DNA of 64,000 bases, from NCBI RefSeq assembly GCF_003384035.1, contig NZ_QQAK01000014.1, positions 62,001-126,000 on the forward strand, in the 5' to 3' direction. Shown here one piece after another: positions 51,645 to 61,456 of this stretch. The position numbers and the translations under genes are program-made. The stretch comes from Sporosarcina sp. BI001-red (lineage in GTDB: Bacteria > Bacillota > Bacilli > Bacillales_A > Planococcaceae). How positions within the stretch are numbered: position 1 is the stretch's first letter; the number at the start of each line of letters is the position of its first letter. A model generated the notes under the pieces. It worked only from the letters and a program-made list of their open reading frames with translations, did not search any database and was not told the origin of the DNA.

Positions 51645-52751
51645 TTAGTATACTTTTGTTGTTTTATGAGGACTGATGAATGAAAATAATTCCTCTGCGG
51701 TTTTGAAGCCGAGTTTTTCGATAGAACGCGCCTCTAAGAAATAATCTTCTCCTACCATGGTTCCTGAGAGGGTGATGATAGAATCGGTCACTGGCGTTGG
51801 CAACCCGATGTGTTTCCCGAGCGAGTGAAGGAGTCCAAGACCCATGGGTACGTCTTCTGTAATGTACCGGTTGTTAACGGACTTTGTACGCAAATCCTTG
51901 ACACTGTCTGCATAGATGGCGAATGCTTCATCATCTGACTGGGCTTCAGGATCAGTGAATGTGCGTACTTTGAATTCTTCAATGTAAGAGCGGCGTTTCG
52001 ATCCGATTTTTTCGAGCATGTCCATTTTTTCTTGATCCAACTCGTGTGCCACTTTCCATGTGGATGGAGTGAATCCTTCTGTATACATCGAAAATTGACC
52101 ATCTGAGTTCTCGATATATGCGGCGTTCAGAGCGATTCCCACTGTGTGCATAATGAGGTTTGGGTTGTGCAATGCAACTTCTGCAATATTTTCCCGAGGG
52201 ATACAGTTACCTAGGATGGGTTTTAACGTGTGGCATGCTTCTTGAACACGATCTGCTGGAATGGTAGCAATGGGATGACCGTAGTTCTCGGAATACAGTG
52301 TGACCTCACCTGGATTTGTGATTCTGCAGCTGTATGGCAACGTTTCACCTTCTGCAAATAGTGGTGCGTCTTCTGTTCTGCCGATCCGTTTTAATTCATG
52401 CAAGAAGAATATACTGCCGAGATACCCCGGACAAATGTAGACTGTTTGATGCTTTTGTAAATGCGGAGCTAGAGCGCTCGCGAGGGACTTGTGGTAATTT
52501 GAGACGTAATAAATGAGGATAATATCTGCTTGTGGAATAACTTCTGCAGGATCGCGAGTCACAGCATGAAGTGGGACAGTTTGCTCCTTTTCTCCCTCTT
52601 TCAATGTGATGCACTTTGTTTCTTCTAATCTTGTGAAATGTTCGTTTGGCTGATTGCTTAGCTTCAACATACTCACTTGGTGACCATCGCGTGCTAGACA
52701 AGCAGCTGCGGTAGAACCTCCGTGCCCTGAACCAACAATCGTAATATTCAA
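51645..52751 (-). CDS. NAD/NADP octopine/nopaline dehydrogenase family protein
   Basis: A 368-residue enzyme: KLNITIVGSGHGGSTAAACLARDG is the Rossmann dinucleotide site; HNPNLIMHTVGIALNAAYIE and FSMYTEGFTPSTWKVAHELDQEK belong to the C-terminal helical domain with the catalytic His typical of octopine and nopaline dehydrogenases. Members reductively join an amino acid to a keto acid or act as related opine enzymes; the substrate is not predictable here. The start is TTG 52751 behind GGGGAAAC; the longer frame lacks a site. The unit is monocistronic. Confidence 0.82.
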   Translation of the reverse strand: MNITIVGSGHGGSTAAACLARDGHQVSMLKLSNQPNEHFTRLEETKCITLKEGEKEQTVPLHAVTRDPAEVIPQADIILIYYVSNYHKSLASALAPHLQKHQTVYICPGYLGSIFFLHELKRIGRTEDAPLFAEGETLPYSCRITNPGEVTLYSENYGHPIATIPADRVQEACHTLKPILGNCIPRENIAEVALHNPNLIMHTVGIALNAAYIENSDGQFSMYTEGFTPSTWKVAHELDQEKMDMLEKIGSKRRSYIEEFKVRTFTDPEAQSDDEAFAIYADSVKDLRTKSVNNRYITEDVPMGLGLLHSLGKHIGLPTPVTDSIITLSGTMVGEDYFLEARSIEKLGFKTAEELFSFISPHKTTKVY

Positions 52752-52894
52752 TTTTAGTTTCCCCTTTCTTGTGAAATTCTTCATAATGTAGAACAAAAAA
52801 GTGTTGATTAATCTCAACTTCTCTATTTTATCATAGTTACCATTAAAAAACTATTTTGCTTGATTTATCCGAAAACATCACACCCTTTGCGGAC

Positions 52895-52932
52895 AAAAAG
52901 TCCCGATAACCCTTCAAGGCTTCGAGACTTTT
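52895..52932 (-). terminator. Serpin gene terminator
   Basis: On the - strand AAGTCTCGA pairs with TCGGGACTT (one G-T), followed by TTT. Confidence 0.82.
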
Positions 52933-52937
52933 ATCTA

Positions 52938-54209
52938 CTAGTCTCCTTGTACAGGATTGGCAATTTTCCCTGCAAACAACAATACATTTGCTTCCGTATC
53001 ACGGATTGTGATGAAGAAAGGCTTATCTGCAGACATTTCGAATGGTTCTCCGCTAGGTGCCGATTCAATACTTACTGTAACGGAAGTGACTCCAGCCGCC
53101 TCTGTCCCTTTTTCATCAATCGATAGATACGTCTTCTGTTTCACCTTACTTACAAAGAGTCTCTCTTTTTCTTCCTTTACCAGCAAACTTAAATCTGCTG
53201 ATCCGCCATCGAAGGCTTTTTGCATCCCTAAATCCAAAAGCGAATCTTTCATATCTGCTTCATAGTCTAGTTGAAGCTTCGGCATCCGGATAGAACCGGG
53301 TGTAGGTTCAAAAGAATCGTTCCATGTTGTACGGTTTGCAGACGTCCAAGATTTTAGAAAGGACTCTACGTCTTGACCTTCTTTCGGCACAAACACGTCC
53401 ATTGTCATCTTTCCTTCATCTCCGTAAGGCAGCGATACTGCTTGGAACTGGTCATTCTCGAAATAAGGCAGAGATTCGTACAGAGTCATGAATGGCGCAG
53501 TTGTTTCACTTCCGTCTGCAAGACTGAATGTCCCGTCCTTTGTCATTTCTTCGTTGAACGGGTAGGTCCACGATGCTTTGAAATAAACAGCATTCATCAA
53601 ATACATGATAAGATCACTATCGAGGGGTGCTTCGACCATCTTCTCAATTTTACCGTTCGTCGATTCCTTCACCCAGTCATTTATACGGTCTGCAGATTTT
53701 GAATCACTGATGTCAATCTCCTCGGCATCAGCTAAAAAGTAATCCCGCGTGACACTTTTAAAAGCATCTTGAAGCGTGTACGTGTCATTCAACCATAGAG
53801 AATTTGCTGTTTTAAGCGTCAACTCTTCGTCTGATTGTTGAAGATAGTCCAGCAATGATGCATTCGCACGATTAATGGCTTCTTCATCCAGCCCTTTTAG
53901 TTGGATCGCTTCCAAAATTTCCTCTCTCGTCTCTCCATTCGAACCATTTTGAAGCATGGACAATGCCAACAAAAGACTGACTGGAGACACGAATACATTG
54001 CCGTCCTCATCTGGTTTTACTTTCGTAACCAGTTGCATTCCGAGTTCGTTGGTCGGTTCACTCAATTTCAAATAATCATCTTCCCCAAAAGATACAGCCA
54101 CTTTGTCTGGCTTCGACTCTTCTATTTTCACGGGTGCGTGGACCGTTCCACACGCAGACAAGACAACTGCAGCACCGACAGCCACCGCAAGTACAGCCTT
54201 TTTGTACAT
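52938..54209 (-). CDS. Lipoprotein serpin (serine protease inhibitor)
   Basis: A 423-residue serpin preceded by a lipoprotein signal: VGAAVVLSACG, with Cys20 as lipidation site. The serpin core includes NVFVSPVSLLLALSMLQNGSNGETREEI, LWLNDTYTL, LMNAVYFKASWTYPF and the hinge YLSIDEKGTEAAGVTSV. The reactive-centre loop runs about 374-395, then KPFFITIRDTEANVLLFAGKI completes the fold. Serpins trap serine proteases covalently. Surface tethering suggests protection from its own or foreign proteases. GGAG precedes ATG. No terminator separates it from the acyl-CoA dehydrogenase gene 45 bp upstream. Confidence 0.93.
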   Translation of the reverse strand: MYKKAVLAVAVGAAVVLSACGTVHAPVKIEESKPDKVAVSFGEDDYLKLSEPTNELGMQLVTKVKPDEDGNVFVSPVSLLLALSMLQNGSNGETREEILEAIQLKGLDEEAINRANASLLDYLQQSDEELTLKTANSLWLNDTYTLQDAFKSVTRDYFLADAEEIDISDSKSADRINDWVKESTNGKIEKMVEAPLDSDLIMYLMNAVYFKASWTYPFNEEMTKDGTFSLADGSETTAPFMTLYESLPYFENDQFQAVSLPYGDEGKMTMDVFVPKEGQDVESFLKSWTSANRTTWNDSFEPTPGSIRMPKLQLDYEADMKDSLLDLGMQKAFDGGSADLSLLVKEEKERLFVSKVKQKTYLSIDEKGTEAAGVTSVTVSIESAPSGEPFEMSADKPFFITIRDTEANVLLFAGKIANPVQGD

Positions 54210-54254
54210 GGTCTCATCTCCTTTACTAGATGAGTCGGTTATGATGCAGGAAAG

Positions 54255-55454
54255 TTACACGTTTTCGTCAAACGGCCACGCTGGCAACATGTTATTCAGA
54301 GGCTTGTCTTGACGGTATCCGAGAACGTACTCCGCTTGCATAATCGTATGAATTTCCCGTGTACCTTCATAGATCACCGGCGCTTTCGAGTTGCGCAAGA
54401 ACCGTGCTACTGGATAATCGTCGGAATACCCGTATGCCCCATGGATTTGGAACGCATCGTCTGCTGCTTGATTGGCAAAATCGCACGCTTGCCACTTGGC
54501 CAACGATGTTTCCCGAGTATTGCGTAGCCCTTCGTTTTTCATTTCCCCAGAACGATAGACGAGTAAGCGACTCATTTGATAGCCTGCTTCCATCCGCGCG
54601 ATCATTTGCTGGACGAGCTGATGCTGACCTATTGGTTTTCCAAATGTACTGCGTTCTTCACAGTACGCAACACTTACTTCTATACAGGCTTGAATTAATC
54701 CGACTGCACCTGCAGCCACGGTGAATCGACCGTTATCTAATGCAGACATGGCGATTTTAAACCCTTCGCCCTCTTCACCGAGCAAATTAGCCACAGGAAC
54801 TCTGATGTCTTCAAAAAACAGTTCGCCCGTATTCCCTGCTTTGATGCCATATTTGTTTTTGATGGCGTTGGATGAAAAACCGGGCATGGTCCGCTCCACG
54901 ATGAACGCAGAAATCCCGTGATGTTTTTTTGATTTATCCGTATAGGCAAAGACGAGAAAATGATCCGCACTGTCGCATAGTGAAATCCATGTTTTCTGGC
55001 CGTTCAGTACGTAATACTCTCCATCTCGGACAGCAGTGGAACCCATTGCGGCGACATCTGTCCCCGCACCCGGCTCTGTCAGACCGAACGCACCCACTTT
55101 CTGACCTTTAGCTTGGGGGATCAAATACTTCTGCTTCTGTTCTTCCGTTCCCCACTGTAGGAGCGTTAACGAATTCAGCCCTGTATGAACCGATACCGCG
55201 GTTCGGAACGCGGTATCCCCGCGTTCCAGTTCTTCACACAAAATAGCTAGAGCATTATAGTCCATGCCGCTTCCGCCATATTTCTCCGGAATACACGTCC
55301 CCATGAAACCAAGTTCAGCGAGTTCTTTCCATACTTCGGGGTCAAAGCCGCCTGCTGCATCCCATTTCGCGATGTTCGGAAGGATACGATCATCGACATA
55401 ACGTCTCACTGTTTTACGCAGCAACTGCTGTTCTTCGGTAAAGTTGAAATCCAT
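54255..55454 (-). CDS. Acyl-CoA dehydrogenase
   Basis: The 399-residue flavoenzyme has the full acyl-CoA dehydrogenase fold: FGLTEPGAGTD and WISLCDSADHFLVFA in the FAD-binding sheet, ERSTFGKPIGQHQLVQ, QIHGAYGYSDDYPVARFLRN and IYEGTREIHTIM with the catalytic Glu. Placement after lysine 6-dehydrogenase-like and semialdehyde dehydrogenase genes hints at a late step of lysine breakdown such as glutaryl-CoA oxidation, but the acyl chain cannot be read from sequence. AAGGAGG precedes ATG, 26 bp after the upstream gene. Confidence 0.9.
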   Translation of the reverse strand: MDFNFTEEQQLLRKTVRRYVDDRILPNIAKWDAAGGFDPEVWKELAELGFMGTCIPEKYGGSGMDYNALAILCEELERGDTAFRTAVSVHTGLNSLTLLQWGTEEQKQKYLIPQAKGQKVGAFGLTEPGAGTDVAAMGSTAVRDGEYYVLNGQKTWISLCDSADHFLVFAYTDKSKKHHGISAFIVERTMPGFSSNAIKNKYGIKAGNTGELFFEDIRVPVANLLGEEGEGFKIAMSALDNGRFTVAAGAVGLIQACIEVSVAYCEERSTFGKPIGQHQLVQQMIARMEAGYQMSRLLVYRSGEMKNEGLRNTRETSLAKWQACDFANQAADDAFQIHGAYGYSDDYPVARFLRNSKAPVIYEGTREIHTIMQAEYVLGYRQDKPLNNMLPAWPFDENV

Positions 55455-55480
55455 CTCTGTTCCTCCTTACACACCGCGAG

Positions 55481-56647
55481 TTAGCGTGCGGCTTCACCAG
55501 TGTGAATGGTTTCTGTAATGTGAACGCCGCGTTTGCCCATTTCTTCGATGTATAGATCTCCTGGTACAATTGATTCGGGTGGATAAACACCGCGTTTTGT
55601 AATCGTGCCGTTCCCAATCATTTGTGCCACGACGGAAATTGTGTTCGCAGTCGCTAGAGCCATTGCGGTTTCATTCATCTCAGTATCTTTTGTCACTGTC
55701 ATGTTGTATTCATAAGTCGCAGACATGCCGGAAGCTTCACCACTTACGAGAACGCGGAGCAGGACGGCATCTTTTTTGTCGCCAAGCAGCATTTGCGGTG
55801 TTAGGTGCGCACGCATGACATCACGCACACGTAATGGCTTCCCATCAACTTGGATGGTCGATTCACGGGATAGCAAGCCAAGATCCACGAGCAATTGAAA
55901 CTTTTCCGCGTGTCCTGGATAGCGTAAAGTCTTGTACTCAAGTGTTTGAACGTCAGGGAATGATTCAATAAGTGTGGAAGTTCCACCTGATGTATGAAAA
56001 GCTTCCATGTTGCCAAAGTCATCGAAATGGACGGTTTCAATTTCTGATAGTGACGGCAGTTCTAGAACATTTCCGTCTCGGATTACACGCGAAGAATCCG
56101 TATAATGGTCGAATACGCCTTCCAATGAAAACACGATGTTGTAGTTAAGCGGCGGATCAGGATTGACGGGTACACCACCAACAAACAATCGGATAGATTC
56201 GACTTTATCCAATTTGTCAGCCCCATGACCTGATAGAATATTGATCATCCCTGGTGCGACACCTAAGTCTGGAATAAGCGTGACGCCACGTGCTTCTGCT
56301 TGTTCTTTCATTTTGAGGACTGCATCTGTTGCCCCACCGATGTGTCCGCCGAGATCTACACTATGGACACCAGCTAATATCGCCAGTTTTGCGACTTGCT
56401 CGTTGAATGTATAGAACAGTGCGTTGATGACGACGTCACCGAGCGCAATGACCTCGCTCAGTTGCAATTCATTACGCGCATCGAGTACTAAAATACTAAG
56501 TTTGTCGGACAAAAGTTCATCTGCAAAATTCTCCGCTTTTCGAACGTCTTGATCTGCTAAATAGACGGCTGTCACCTCATCGCTTTTTACCAAGTCTCGA
56601 ACGGCTTCTTTCCCCATTAACCCTGCACCTAATACGACGACTTTCAT
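55481..56647 (-). CDS. Saccharopine dehydrogenase family: probable L-lysine 6-dehydrogenase
   Basis: A 388-residue protein: [20 protein letters not shown] is the NAD site; [22 protein letters not shown] and [22 protein letters not shown] are the substrate-side motifs. Length and layout match Geobacillus lysine 6-dehydrogenase, which oxidises L-lysine to allysine/piperideine-6-carboxylate, better than the longer saccharopine reductases. The aldehyde dehydrogenase 15 bp upstream would take the semialdehyde to 2-aminoadipate. A saccharopine-cleaving role is the alternative. GGAGG precedes ATG 56647. Confidence 0.78.
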   Translation of the reverse strand: MKVVVLGAGLMGKEAVRDLVKSDEVTAVYLADQDVRKAENFADELLSDKLSILVLDARNELQLSEVIALGDVVINALFYTFNEQVAKLAILAGVHSVDLGGHIGGATDAVLKMKEQAEARGVTLIPDLGVAPGMINILSGHGADKLDKVESIRLFVGGVPVNPDPPLNYNIVFSLEGVFDHYTDSSRVIRDGNVLELPSLSEIETVHFDDFGNMEAFHTSGGTSTLIESFPDVQTLEYKTLRYPGHAEKFQLLVDLGLLSRESTIQVDGKPLRVRDVMRAHLTPQMLLGDKKDAVLLRVLVSGEASGMSATYEYNMTVTKDTEMNETAMALATANTISVVAQMIGNGTITKRGVYPPESIVPGDLYIEEMGKRGVHITETIHTGEAAR

Positions 56648-56662
56648 CCAATCATCCTCCTT

Positions 56663-58141
56663 TTAGTTGTTATCGATCTGTGCCCGTTGCAACTTGCCGC
56701 TGAAATCAACGTAAATGCTCTTCCACTCCGTGAAGACATCAAGGGCCGCAACACCTGAGTCACGATGGCCGTTTCCTGTTCCTTTTGTACCGCCGAATGG
56801 CAAGTGAATCTCCGCGCCAGTTGTTCCAGCATTCACGTAGACGATTCCTGTATCAAGGTCGCGTTGTGCTTGGAAAATTTTGTTGACATCCCTAGAGAAA
56901 ATCGAGCTGGACAAGCCATATACCACACTGTTGTTCACTTCAATTGCTTCTTCTAAGCTACTGATTTCAATGAGCGAAATGACAGGGCCGAAAATTTCTT
57001 CTTGGGCAAGGCGACTATCCGCTGCAACGTCTGTGAAGAGTGTCGGTTCAAAGTAGTGCCCACCTGTGTAATGGCCCTCTGTCAGCGTACTTCCGCCTGC
57101 CAACAGTTTCGCACCTTCTTCTTTCCCAACGTTCACGTAGTAGCTAATTTTCTCAAGTGCTTTTGCATTGATGACAGGACCGATTTTATTCGATTCATCT
57201 GCCCCGTCGCCAATCGGCAAGCCTTTCATCGCTTCTAGCAACTTGTGCTCAAGTTCCTGCTTTATATCCGTATGCGCAATAACTCGACTACATGCAGTGC
57301 ATCGTTGTCCAGCTGTTCCAAATGCACTCCAGAGTATACCTTCTACAGCGAGGTCAATGTCCGCATCATCCATGACGATAATTGCGTTTTTACCCCCCAT
57401 TTCGAGAGATACCTTCTTCAAATGACGGCCACCTAGTTCTGCTACGCGTCTCCCAGTTTCCGTTGAGCCTGTGAATGAAATGACACGAACATCTGGATGC
57501 TCGATCATCGCAGTTCCTACTGTGCCGCCACTTCCGAATACGACGTTCGCCACGCCTTCAGGCAAACCAGCTTCTTCAAAAATGAGCGCCATTTCATATG
57601 CCATCATCGGTGTTTCTGTCGCGGGCTTCCAGATGAATGTGTTGCCAGCAACGATTGCCGGGAACGATTTCCACGTAGCAATCGCAACCGGGAAGTTCCA
57701 TGGTGTGATTAATCCGACGACGCCGATTGGCGCACGAACGCTCATTGCAAATTTGTTATCAAGTTCAGATGGCACCGTTTCCCCGAAGAGTCGGCGGCCT
57801 TCACCTGCCATATAATAGGCCATGTCGATGCCTTCTTGGACTTCACCGCGTGCTTCTTCTATGACTTTACCCATTTCTTTTGTGAGTATTTGTGAAAGAT
57901 GCTCTTTCTTTTCAATCATAATGCGACCGATTTCATATAAGTAATCCGCGCGTTTTGGTGCGGGTACTCGCGCCCATTTCTTTTGTGCCACTTTTGCTGC
58001 TGCAACTGCTTGGTTGACATCGTCCGCTGAGGATAACCGCACATCCGCAAGCGTTTTCCCGTTTGCTGGATTTTTCACTGCTGTATAGTCTGCTCCTGTA
58101 TCTGTTCCCCATTGTCCATTGATGTAGTTGTTCAGTTTCAT
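56663..58141 (-). CDS. Aldehyde dehydrogenase (probable 2-aminoadipate semialdehyde type)
   Basis: The 492-residue enzyme has the NAD-binding [14 protein letters not shown], the general base in [12 protein letters not shown], and catalytic Cys in [13 protein letters not shown] (about 287). [20 protein letters not shown] and the C-terminal [14 protein letters not shown] are also typical. The [16 protein letters not shown] end is that of ALDH7A1/AmaB-like semialdehyde dehydrogenases. It is first in the operon with the lysine-dehydrogenase-like and acyl-CoA dehydrogenase genes. AAAGGGG precedes ATG 58141. Confidence 0.87.
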   Translation of the reverse strand: MKLNNYINGQWGTDTGADYTAVKNPANGKTLADVRLSSADDVNQAVAAAKVAQKKWARVPAPKRADYLYEIGRIMIEKKEHLSQILTKEMGKVIEEARGEVQEGIDMAYYMAGEGRRLFGETVPSELDNKFAMSVRAPIGVVGLITPWNFPVAIATWKSFPAIVAGNTFIWKPATETPMMAYEMALIFEEAGLPEGVANVVFGSGGTVGTAMIEHPDVRVISFTGSTETGRRVAELGGRHLKKVSLEMGGKNAIIVMDDADIDLAVEGILWSAFGTAGQRCTACSRVIAHTDIKQELEHKLLEAMKGLPIGDGADESNKIGPVINAKALEKISYYVNVGKEEGAKLLAGGSTLTEGHYTGGHYFEPTLFTDVAADSRLAQEEIFGPVISLIEISSLEEAIEVNNSVVYGLSSSIFSRDVNKIFQAQRDLDTGIVYVNAGTTGAEIHLPFGGTKGTGNGHRDSGVAALDVFTEWKSIYVDFSGKLQRAQIDNN

Positions 58142-58260
58142 TGCTGTATTCCCCTTTCGAGATAGGTTGATAGATTTGTAAGCCCTTTCATACTCTATTC
58201 GACAGGAATAAGATATTACCTTTCGTTATATAGATGAAGATTCTGATTGATTAGTACAAG

Positions 58261-58620
58261 TTATGAGCAGTTTGCTGAGATTATGATCACGTCTCTTACG
58301 TTATGATCACTTTTCGTGATTTATGAGCGCTTTCCCAGAGTTATGATCACTTTTTGTGATTTATGAGCACTTTCCCAGGGTTATGATCACTTTTCGTGAT
58401 TTATGAGCAACTTCCCAGAGTTATGATCACTTTTTGTGATTTATGAGCACTACCCCAGAGTTATGATCACTTTTCATGATTTATGAGCACTTTCCCAGAG
58501 TTATGATCACTTTTCGTGATTTATGAGCACTTTCTTAGGGTTATGATCACTTTTCATGATTTATGAGCGCCTTCCCAGGGTTATGATCACTTTTCGTGAT
58601 TTATGAGCAACTTCCTAAGT
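58261..58620. repeat. 40-bp dimeric repeat array (9 dimers)
   Basis: Exactly 18 half-units of 20 nt, mainly TTATGATCACTTTTCGTGAT and TTATGAGCACTTTCCCAGAG. Here the second half-unit carries GCAC or GCGC. It fills most of the 617-bp gap between the aldehyde dehydrogenase start and the MFS stop; I see no gene in the rest. Confidence 0.95.
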
Positions 58621-58712
58621 AATGTTAGTTGGTCGCGTGATTGTTTTGGGTGAACACTTGGGATTCCTTCCGCGGGATGGATATAACCATGCTAATTGAT
58701 TTGATTCCAAAC

Positions 58713-58756
58713 AAAAAAGTCTTCCATTGGAAATTCCATTCCAATGGAAGACTTTT
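58713..58756 (-). terminator. MFS gene terminator
   Basis: AAAAGTCTTCCATTGG pairs perfectly with CCAATGGAAGACTTTT; the - strand ends in TTTTTT. Confidence 0.93.
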
Positions 58757-58758
58757 GA

Positions 58759-60312
58759 TTATGTGTTGTCGCTTTTTAGCTGTGTTTGAGCCCGCTTTTC
58801 TGCTGGCTTTAGTGGGTTAGCTTGATCTTTAAACTTCGGTGGTAGCACGCGTTTCATGAAGAACGTTAACACAAGTGCTACACCTGCAATCACTGTTGAG
58901 ATGAAGAACGCATGGTTTATGCCGTCGAGCTGTGCTTGTTGTGCCACTTGTACTTTGAATTCTGCCAATGCCGCTGCATCTGTCGGCAATTTGCCTGATG
59001 TTGCTGCATTTGTAGCAATCTCAGTACCCGTTGATTCAGCACGTTTTGTCATGAGTGTCAATAGAATCGCGGATCCAATTGCACCCGAGACTTGTTGAAC
59101 GGTACTGTTCATAGCAGTACCATGCGGGTTTGAAACCATCGGCAACTGGTTCATACCATTCGTCATAATCGGCATTGTCACCATAGAAAGCCCGAACATG
59201 CGTGCTGAATAAATCAACATAAGTTCAAAATAGCCTGTTTCCATCGTAAGTTGGCTAAGCATGTACGTTGTCAGCATGGTAATCGCTAACCCTGTGATGG
59301 CAAGCGCTTTTGGTCCATATTTATCGAACAACTTACCTGTAATCGGAGACATAATCCCCATCAAAACCGCCCCTGGTAACATTAGTAATCCAGAGTCTAG
59401 AGGTGAAATGTGACGTACACTTTGAACGTATAGCGGTGTCAAAATCATCCCTGAGAACATGGCAACCGATACGACAACTGAAATGACCGATGATAGTGCG
59501 AACATCGGATGCTTGTAGATTCTGAAATCGAGCATTGGATCTTTTTTTCTAAGCTGTCGAAAGACAAACAAGAAGAGTCCGATGGCACCGATAGTGATTG
59601 TTCCGTAAACTTCAATCGATGACCAGCCTTTACTACCTGCTGAACTAAATCCGTAAAGTAATCCGCCAAATCCAATACTTGAAAGAACGATGGAGAAGAC
59701 ATCGACTTTAACTGGTTTATTCGGCGTAATATTCTTTAGTTTGAAATAGGCATAGACCATCGTGAATAGTGCTATTGGTAAAACGATGATGAATAATGCG
59801 CGCCATGAATAGTGTTCCACAACGAAACCTGACAGCGTCGGTCCTATTGCTGGAGCTGTAAACATGACGAGTCCAAAGTAGCCAAGTGCCTGACCTCGTT
59901 TTTCAATAGGAAACGCCACGAGCATGACATTCATTAAAAGTGGCATTAGAAGCGCTGCCCCGGAAGCTTGAATCATCCGTGCTGCTACTAATAATGAAAA
60001 GTTGGGCGTGACAATCGCCAAAAATGTTCCTATTGAAAACAGCATCATCGCTGTTAAAAATAAGTGTCGGTTCTTAAATTTAAGAATGAAAAAAGCACTG
60101 GCTGGCATCATAATACCGCCGACTAGCATATAGCCCGTCGTTAGCCATTGTACCTGAGAAGGGGTGATCTTAAATTCGTTCATAATTGTAGGAAGTGCAA
60201 TATTGAGTAATGTATTATTCAAAATCGCGACAAACGCCCCGATGAATAAAATCGCAATTATGCCGTATGGTGGCTTATCATTCTCTTTCTTAATTTGTTC
60301 ATTTTTTACCAT
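58759..60312 (-). CDS. DHA2 family multidrug MFS transporter
   Basis: A 517-residue, 14-helix major facilitator. ILNNTLLNIALPTIMNEF and QWLTTGYMLVGGIMMPASAFF open helices 1-2; RMIQASGAALLMPLLMNVM is the family motif B region and GYFGLVMFTAPAIGPTLSGFV motif C of drug antiporters. It is an LmrB/EmrB-type proton-coupled exporter; substrates unknown. GGAGG precedes ATG. It is divergent from a TetR gene with a 19-bp palindrome between them, the usual regulator-pump arrangement. Confidence 0.92.
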   Translation of the reverse strand: MVKNEQIKKENDKPPYGIIAILFIGAFVAILNNTLLNIALPTIMNEFKITPSQVQWLTTGYMLVGGIMMPASAFFILKFKNRHLFLTAMMLFSIGTFLAIVTPNFSLLVAARMIQASGAALLMPLLMNVMLVAFPIEKRGQALGYFGLVMFTAPAIGPTLSGFVVEHYSWRALFIIVLPIALFTMVYAYFKLKNITPNKPVKVDVFSIVLSSIGFGGLLYGFSSAGSKGWSSIEVYGTITIGAIGLFLFVFRQLRKKDPMLDFRIYKHPMFALSSVISVVVSVAMFSGMILTPLYVQSVRHISPLDSGLLMLPGAVLMGIMSPITGKLFDKYGPKALAITGLAITMLTTYMLSQLTMETGYFELMLIYSARMFGLSMVTMPIMTNGMNQLPMVSNPHGTAMNSTVQQVSGAIGSAILLTLMTKRAESTGTEIATNAATSGKLPTDAAALAEFKVQVAQQAQLDGINHAFFISTVIAGVALVLTFFMKRVLPPKFKDQANPLKPAEKRAQTQLKSDNT

Positions 60313-60445
60313 CTAGCAATTCCTCCATTTTCTTGTTAGTTCGAACTTCGAAAAACATCATGAAATACATTTTATACTCACAGTCCAAAAAAATCAATAA
60401 AAAGATTTATGTGATTAAATTTCATTGATAAATAAGGGTTTCCGG

Positions 60446-60464
60446 AGTAGACTGTCAGTATACT
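60446..60464. promoter_or_regulatory. 19-bp palindrome between MFS and TetR genes
   Basis: AGTAGACTGTCAGTATACT is an almost perfect palindrome (AGTA-N-ACTG-N-CAGT-N-TACT). It overlaps TATACT (60459-60464), a likely -10 of the TetR gene. A TetR operator controlling both genes is the simple reading. Confidence 0.65.
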
Positions 60465-60485
60465 AACTTACAAAAAGGTGATGTG

Positions 60486-61394
60486 ATGAACGAGCGGAAA
60501 CTGAAAATCATTCTAGCTGCTCAGCAAGTTTTCCAAGATAAAGGGATTGTCGCAACTTCTGTTCAAGACATTTTAACTGCCGCGGGAATATCCAAAGGCA
60601 CATTTTACAATTATTTCACTTCAAAAAACGAATGCTTATTAGCAATACTAGAAATAGCAAACGAAGAGTCGATCACAAGAAGGCGAAAATTGCTCCTTGG
60701 ACAAGACCGATCCGATAAGACGATTTTTGCTTTACAAATTGTAACCCGTGCGCATGTAGATCGAGAACGGAATTTACTTCCTATCTATGAAGCTGTTTTC
60801 TTTTCGAACGATGATGAGATGAGAACCTTCGTCCGAAAACAATATTTATCTGAAATTTCCTGGTTATCGGGTCGGTTACTAGAAGTCTACGGCCCTGAAT
60901 CTGAACCTTATAATGCGGACGGTGCCGTTATGCTCGTGGGTATGATGCAACATATCCACCATTTCGTAAAAATTGGCGGAAGAGAAAAGAATTCATTCAA
61001 TTATGATCAGCTCGTACCTTTCGCGATCCGTCGGCTTGATGATATTATGACTAGCATGATATCAAGTGAGGACAAGTTGCTAGGTAAAGCTCTTCTCGAT
61101 AAGTTAACGTATGACGATAATGAAAATACAAAAGAATTGCTAATGAAAGAATTACGAGTCATGCTTGCACGTTTTGAAAAAGATAAGGAAGCTAAAGGCG
61201 TAGAATATGCAACATTTTTGTTAGAAGAAATTGTAACTGGAAATAGCGGTCCAACAATTTTGGAATCCGTTACGACTTCGTTCCAAGAACACTATTTTTC
61301 TACACCTTATGCAGATGAAGTTTCAAAACTGTGCTTCCAAATTAAAACGATGAAAGATTTACGGGAGAAAGGCACTTGCAGTACGAATAAATGA
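60486..61394 (+). CDS. TetR family regulator of the MFS exporter
   Basis: The 302-residue protein, long for the family, starts with NERKLKIILAAQQVFQDKGIVATSVQDILTAAGISKGTFYNYFTSKNE, a standard TetR DNA-binding domain. The C-terminal part (about 190-300) is an extra helical region after the usual ligand domain. It is divergent from the MFS gene and likely represses both. ATG 60486 has AAAGGTG upstream; GTG 60483 is adjacent and in frame but closer to the site. Confidence 0.88.
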   Translation: MNERKLKIILAAQQVFQDKGIVATSVQDILTAAGISKGTFYNYFTSKNECLLAILEIANEESITRRRKLLLGQDRSDKTIFALQIVTRAHVDRERNLLPIYEAVFFSNDDEMRTFVRKQYLSEISWLSGRLLEVYGPESEPYNADGAVMLVGMMQHIHHFVKIGGREKNSFNYDQLVPFAIRRLDDIMTSMISSEDKLLGKALLDKLTYDDNENTKELLMKELRVMLARFEKDKEAKGVEYATFLLEEIVTGNSGPTILESVTTSFQEHYFSTPYADEVSKLCFQIKTMKDLREKGTCSTNK

Positions 61395-61456
61395 AACCTT
61401 CGTTCTAGATATAACGTATATCTAATTAACAAATATTAAACTCGGAGGAACTGACA

